The notes under the pieces: model-generated
Seen by the model: only the letters and a program-made list of their open reading frames with translations
Databases searched by the model: none
Told to the model about the DNA's origin: nothing
Position numbers and translations under genes: made by a program
Assembly: GCA_026004615.1 (NCBI GenBank)
Contig: BPJM01000002.1
Span: 1 to 64,000, forward strand
Direction of reading: 5' to 3'
DNA: 64,000 bases
Source: Planctomycetota bacterium
GTDB taxonomy: Bacteria > Planctomycetota > J058 > J103
Shown: positions 59,656 through 64,000 of the stretch, one piece after another
Numbering within the stretch: position 1 is the first letter of the stretch
How the letters are laid out: each line of letters begins with the position of its first letter

Positions 59656-62442
59656 TCAGCCGGTGCTCTGCATGGCGGCGGCGACGCCGTTGATGCTGAG
59701 CAGGATGGCCTGCTCCAGCGCCTCGCGGCGTGCGCCCGGAGCGGCCGCGCGCCAGCGCGCGATCAGCTCGATCTGCATCAGGTTGAGCACGTCGGTGTAC
59801 GGATTGCGAAACGCGATGGTGCGCCGGATGGCGGGCTCGCGCGCGAGCAGCTCGCCGCTGCCCGTCAGCGCCAGGATCGCTTCCCGCGCCCGCGCGAAGT
59901 CCTCTGCGATGCGAGCCGCCAGCGGCTGCGCCTGCTCGCTCGCCAGTCGCCGGACGTAGCGCTCGGCGATCACCAGCCGCGCCCGCGCCATCTCGCGCTC
60001 CGCGCCCTCGATCACCGTGCGGAGCAGCGGCCAGCGCTCACAGCAGCGCGCCAGCGCCGCGCGCGCCTGTGCGTCCGCGAGCTCCGGCTCCAGGGCGGCC
60101 CCGGTGCCGTACCAGCCGGGCACCAGGTAGCGCACCTGGTTCCACGCGAACACCCACGGGATCGCGCGCACGCTCTGCAGATCGACCTCGTCCCCCTGGC
60201 CGCGGGCGACCGGCCGCGACGCGATGGGCAGCCGGCTGATGTGCTCGATGGGGGTGGTGCGGGTGTAAAACTCCCAGAACCGCTGGTGGGAGACGAGCTC
60301 CTGGTAGGCGCGCCGGCCGCGCTCGGCCAGCCGCTCCATCCGCCTCTCGCGCTCCCGCTCCTCGCTCGGCGACGCCGCGGCCTGCCGCGCCAGCAGCTGG
60401 CCCTCCAGCACCCCCGCCACCACCTGTTCCAGGTGGCGATGCGCCATCGCCGGCTGGGCGTAGCGGAACGAGATCACCTCTCCCTGCTCGGTCATGCGCA
60501 GGCGGCCGTTGTGCACCTCCGGCGGCAGCGCCAGGATCGCGCGGTGGCTGTGGCCGCCTCCGCGCCCCACCGTACCGCCGCGACCGTGAAACAGCCGCAG
60601 CTCCAAGCCGTGCTGCCGTGCCAGCCGTCCCAGCCGCCGCTGCGCCTGGTGCAGCGCCCAGTTCGCCATCCACAGGCCGCCGTCCTTGTTGCTGTCCGAA
60701 TAGCCGAGCATGACCTCCTGCAGCCCCCCGCGCGCCTGCAGGTAGCGCCGGTAGACCTCGAGCTCCAGCAACCCGGCCAGGCGCTGCTCGGCTGCCTGCA
60801 GGTCATCGATCGTCTCCAGCAGGGGCACGAAGTCGATCGGAGCCAGCACCCGCCCGCGCTCCAGCCGGATCAGCCCCGCCTCCTTCGCCAGCAGCATCGG
60901 CTCCAGCACCGTCGCTCGCGGCGTGGGTCATGCTGACGATCCAGGCGCCGACGGCGCGCGGATCGGCCGCGACTGCCTCGCGCACCACCGCCATGCACTC
61001 CATGGTGCGGCGGGCGAGCGGCGGCAGCTCGGCGTGGGGAGACAGCAGCGGCCGGGGATTGTCCAGCTCGGCCGCGAGCAGCCGCACCCGCTCGGGTTCC
61101 GGCAGCCGGGCATACTCGGGGTGCACGCCGGCGCGCGCGAACAGCGCCGCCACCGTGCCCTCGTGCACCGCGCTATGCTCGCGCACGTCCAGGGTCGCCA
61201 GGTGCAGCCCGAAGGTCTGCGCGCGCACGATCAGATCCGCCAGCCGGCCCGCGCGCGCCACCTCGGCGAGCCCGCTGGCCTGCAGGCACCGCGCCAGCTG
61301 CTGCAGGTCCGCGAGGTAGCGGGCCGCCACGTCCCCGCCGCCACCGCCGCCCTCGGCCCTGGGCGCCGGAGGGGCCGCCAGGAGCCGCTGCAGGCGCGCG
61401 ATCCACTGCGTCAGCCGCAGGCGGTAGGGCTCGTGCCGGTAACGGCGTTCCACCTCCGGGGCGAGCGGGTGCTCCGCTGCCTCCTCGGCGATCGCGCGCC
61501 AGAGCTCCGCCGGTACCGGCACCTGGCGCGCCGACACGCTCAGCTCGCGCCGCAGCGCGCGCAGCTCGCGCAGGTGCAGCCGCAGCGCTGCGCGGCGGTG
61601 AGCCCGCACCGTCCAGGCGGTGACTTCCGGCGTCACGTTGGGGTTGCCGTCGCGATCGCCGCCGATCCAGGAGCGGTAGCGCAAAAACGCCGGGATCTCG
61701 GGACGGACCCCGTAGTGGCGCTCCAGCGCCGCCTGCAGTTCGCGGTGGATGCGGGGCACCGTCTCCCAGATCGCCCCCTGCAGGAAATACAACCCCTGCT
61801 CGACCTCCTCGTGCACCGTCGGCCGTGCGGCCCGGATCTCATCGGTCGCCAAGAGCAGCGCCACCTGCCGCTCCAGCTCCGCCAGGAGTTTCCTGTCGCT
61901 CCCCGGGCGTCGGCTCGGGCCCTTCCAGCGCAGCCAGCAGCGCACCGATGCGCTGCTGCTGGAAGAGCACACTCGGCCGGCGCGCCTCGGTGGGGTGCGC
62001 GGTGAGGGTGGGTTGGATGTCGAGCCGCCGCACACATGCCAGCGCCTGTTCCAGGTCCAGGCCCGCGGCCCGTAGCTTCCCCACTGCAGCTGCGATCGAC
62101 TCCGGCCGTTCGCCCCCGGCAGCGCGGGCGCGCTCGCGGTTGATGCGGATGATCTCCTGCTGTTCCGCCTGATTGACCAGGTGGAACAGCGCGGTGTGAT
62201 GGCGCACCAGGCGCACGATCTGCTCGTCGTCGAGCGGCTCCAGACGGCGCGCCGCTGCCTCGAGATCGCCGCTCGCGCAGGCATCGTGCAGCTCGGCAGC
62301 GAGCCGGACCGTCGCCTCGCCCCAGCGCCGGCGGGCGGCCGCGCCGAGGGTGTCGAGCAGCAGCTGCACCCGCGCGGGCGAGGGGGCCGGCGAGCGGGCG
62401 GAGCTGCGCCTGCGACGGCTGGCTCATGGCAGGCTCGGCCAC
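59656..62442 (-). CDS. ppc: Phosphoenolpyruvate carboxylase (three frameshifts)
   Basis: The GTG at 62442 has GAGGAG eight bases upstream; frame changes near 62370, 61900 and 60920 restore a protein of about 928 residues, normal for the family. Catalytic motifs are intact: PTLTAHPTEARR (catalytic His), SWIGGDRDGNPNVT, GYSDSNKDGG, LFHGRGGTVGRGGG (phosphate and bicarbonate loop), FRNPYTDVLNLMQIEL and the C-terminal AMQSTG. The enzyme makes oxaloacetate from PEP and bicarbonate. It converges on tRNA-Cys. Confidence 0.95.
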
Positions 62443-62476
62443 GGTGTGTGCTCCTCGCGACAGGCTTGCCAGCGGC

Positions 62477-62495
62477 AGCGGGGAGGCTCCCCGCT
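62477..62495. repeat. Perfect 19-base inverted repeat upstream of ppc
   Basis: AGCGGGGAG and CTCCCCGCT flank a single G, in the 116-base gap between the divergent ppc and a hypothetical gene. With 9-base arms and a one-base centre it fits an operator better than a hairpin with a loop. The regulator is unknown. Confidence 0.5.
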
Positions 62496-62558
62496 TGCCC
62501 GCCTGGCGTCGGGGTGCTCGATGATGCCATCGGAGCAGCGGCGCGGGGAGGGACAGCC

Positions 62559-63172
62559 ATGGCACGCTCGCGACCGGCAGGCGCCAAAGGGAGCGGGGCG
62601 GGGCGGGGCGCGGGCGGGGCGGCCCGCGCGAGCGGGCGCGGATTGCGGGCCGCCGAGCGGCGCGCTCGAGCGGGCGGCGGCTCGTGGCCCGGCGCCGCAG
62701 CCCGGCCCCGACCACGAGCCGGCCGCGCCGCCCGAGCTCGTGGCGGGGGCCGTCCTCGCCGGACTGCGCGCGTTCCTCGCGGCGCTGCCCGCCGCGGTTC
62801 GCGGGCCGGTGGTGGCCGGGGTGCCGCAAGTGCTCGCCAGCCTGGCGGGGGCCGGGAACAGACGGCGGGGCCGGCGGCACCCTCGCGCCCGGCGAGGCCG
62901 CCGAGCATGCCGAGACCGCGCGCGAGCTATTGAGCCAGGACGAGCGCGTGCGGGCCGCGACCGCGGGCTGGGCGCCGGAGCGGCTGCAGGCGCTGTTGCG
63001 CTGCTTCTTCGAGGTGGTGCTCGCGCGCCTGCGGGCGCTGGAGGGGACCGATTTCGGCAGCGAGGAGGCGAAACGGCGCGCCATCGCCGGCGTCGTCAAG
63101 TCGGCCATCGCAGAGGTCGCGCGCGATCCGGCCGCGTGGATGCGGGTGCACTGCGGCGAGCCGCGGCGCTGA
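62559..63172 (+). CDS. Hypothetical protein (frameshifted)
   Basis: The ATG at 62559 has a good GGGAGGGA site six bases upstream. The N-terminus is low-complexity Gly/Ala/Arg. A frame change near 62690 leads to PELVAGAVLAGLRAFLAAL and GPVVAGVPQVLASLAGAG, and a second near 62860 to the C-terminal half, which looks like a folded helical domain (ETARELLSQDERV, ERLQALLRCFFEVVLARLRAL, RAIAGVVKSAIAEVARDP). I do not recognise it. Total about 204 residues. Confidence 0.55.
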
Positions 63173-63225
63173 GGGACGTGCCCTCGGAGGCCGCCCCCCG
63201 CCGCCGGCCGGGCGCAGCGCCGGCT

Positions 63226-63255
63226 TTGACACGCCGCGAACGAGCTGCATACAAT
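63226..63255 (+). promoter_or_regulatory. Strong sigma-70 promoter producing a probable leaderless mRNA
   Basis: A perfect TTGACA (63226-63231), an 18-base spacer and TACAAT (63250-63255). Transcription should begin at about 63262, one base before the ATG of the next gene. Confidence 0.8.
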
Positions 63256-63262
63256 CGCCCCC

Positions 63263-64000
63263 ATGACGAGCCGACGGCCGGGCGAACCCCAGCAACCCGC
63301 GGCCGAGGTGCGGCTGGGCGCCGACTGGGTCGCACACTGGTTGCCGCGCCTGCGCGGCGAGGAGGTGCTGGCGTACCTGGCGCTGGCGAGCCTGGTGCCG
63401 CGCGGCGCCGAGTGCGATCTCCAGGAGCTGGGGCGCAGGCTGGGGGGGCTTGCCCCGCCGGCGGTCGAGCGGGCGCTCGCAGCGCTCGAGCAGCACGGTC
63501 TGATCGAGCTGATCCGGCGGGGGGAACGCGCCCACGTCCACTTCCGCTGCCGCGCCGCCGACGGTGTCCACCACGCAGCACCGGTGCGTCCCTCCATCCG
63601 GGAGGCGCTCGCCGAGCATCGCCGCATGATGGAGGAGCTGCTCGGCATCGACGCGCAGGACGAGGATGAGGCGATCCGCGAGGAGGTCTTCCGCCGCTAC
63701 CCCGAACTGCGCGCCGACTACGAGCGCCGGGCGGACAGCGGCGACGGCCAGCGCGCGGGCTGGCGGCTGTGGCTGGAGCTGGCGCTGTACCTCATGAGCC
63801 GCTTCGAGGAGAGATTCGGCGACCTCAAGCGCGAGCACGCCGCGGCGTTCAAGGAGGTGTCGGCGCAGCTGTTGCGGCTCAAGCTCGAGATGGTGGATCA
63901 GATCACCCGCGAGGTGCTGGCGCACCGCGATGCGATCTTTCCCGTGCGCGGCCAGGGCTGGATCGCCGGTCTCGGCGAGCAGGCGTTCGTGGCCTTGCCG
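63263..64000 (+). CDS. Winged-helix (MarR/ArsR-like) DNA-binding protein, partial
   Basis: The frame is open from the ATG at 63263 to the window edge (246 residues so far). Residues 20-100 read as a winged helix: DWVAHWLPRLRGEEVLAYLA, LQELGRRLGGLAPPAVERAL (recognition helix) and HGLIELIRRGERAHVHF (wing). The rest is helical and charged (REALAEHRRMMEELLGI, YLMSRFEERFGDLKREH, LLRLKLEMVDQITREVL), perhaps a dimerisation region. No ribosome site precedes the ATG, and the promoter position implies a leaderless transcript. Family and ligand are not recognisable. Confidence 0.7.
   Translation, partial: MTSRRPGEPQQPAAEVRLGADWVAHWLPRLRGEEVLAYLALASLVPRGAECDLQELGRRLGGLAPPAVERALAALEQHGLIELIRRGERAHVHFRCRAADGVHHAAPVRPSIREALAEHRRMMEELLGIDAQDEDEAIREEVFRRYPELRADYERRADSGDGQRAGWRLWLELALYLMSRFEERFGDLKREHAAAFKEVSAQLLRLKLEMVDQITREVLAHRDAIFPVRGQGWIAGLGEQAFVALP

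Overview
The window comes from a very GC-rich bacterial chromosome, roughly 70 percent G+C, densely packed with housekeeping genes. It contains no phage, transposon or CRISPR array. A diderm relative of Myxococcota, Desulfobacterota or a similar uncultured lineage seems most likely, but this is inference. The grounds are sigma-54 regulation, a Ser/Thr kinase fused to AAA and TPR regions, an FHA protein, a DNPR-type (meso-diaminopimelate) MurE, a TAXI-type periplasmic binding domain and the TIGR03545/03546 pair. Promoters follow TTGACR / TATAAT-like sigma-70 rules.

Layout. 1-3510 (minus): a cobalamin-dependent acyl-CoA mutase (two subunits) followed directly by a TAXI solute-binding domain fused to a Cys-loop ligand-gated channel domain, cut by the window edge. 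3671-9423: a TPR histidine kinase (minus), diverging from mfd and a small membrane protein. 9601-19590: a partial division and cell-wall cluster, mraZ-(unknown)-rsmH-ftsL-ftsI then murE-murF, split by three minus-strand genes (anti-sigma, ECF sigma, ATP-grasp). 19655-22696: an MNT/HEPN pair and the TIGR03546/03545 membrane pair. 22790-28951 (minus): polA followed by two glycosyltransferases and an FkbM methyltransferase. 29034-33479: lhr. 33493-43430: accBC, a GAF-GGDEF-GAF-sigma54 activator and a 1383-residue kinase-ATPase-TPR protein (all minus), with a divergent FHA protein. 43532-52577: an eight-gene arginine operon, argG-(P-loop NTPase)-argC-argD-argF'-argB-argE-argH. 52663-55236: a protein of about five tandem SRPBCC domains. 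55379-58506 (minus): a coiled-coil protein, an unusual actin-family ATPase and a membrane metallopeptidase. 58643-64000: HIT protein, rpsU, tRNA-Cys, ppc, a hypothetical protein and a winged-helix regulator predicted to be leaderless.

How they work together. The arginine operon encodes every step from N-acyl-glutamate to arginine. Its carbamoyltransferase looks like the N-acyl-ornithine type used by Bacteroides and Xanthomonas, not ordinary OTC. The glutamate N-acylation step is not visible, and the only unexplained operon member is the P-loop protein. The kinase, sigma-54 activator and FHA protein form a plausible phospho-signalling island beside accBC. The coiled-coil/actin pair has its own good promoter and overlapping start/stop codons, so it looks like a two-component filament system.

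Sequence quality. About fifteen genes carry single-base frameshifts, often in short G or C runs, while the 17 kb from 26100 to 43430 is clean. Most are probably sequencing errors, so I annotate whole genes across them. The mutase large subunit is the exception, with at least fourteen frame changes within about 850 bases. No stretch longer than about 250 bases lacks a gene; the intergenic parts hold the promoters and inverted repeats listed, and otherwise I see nothing in them.
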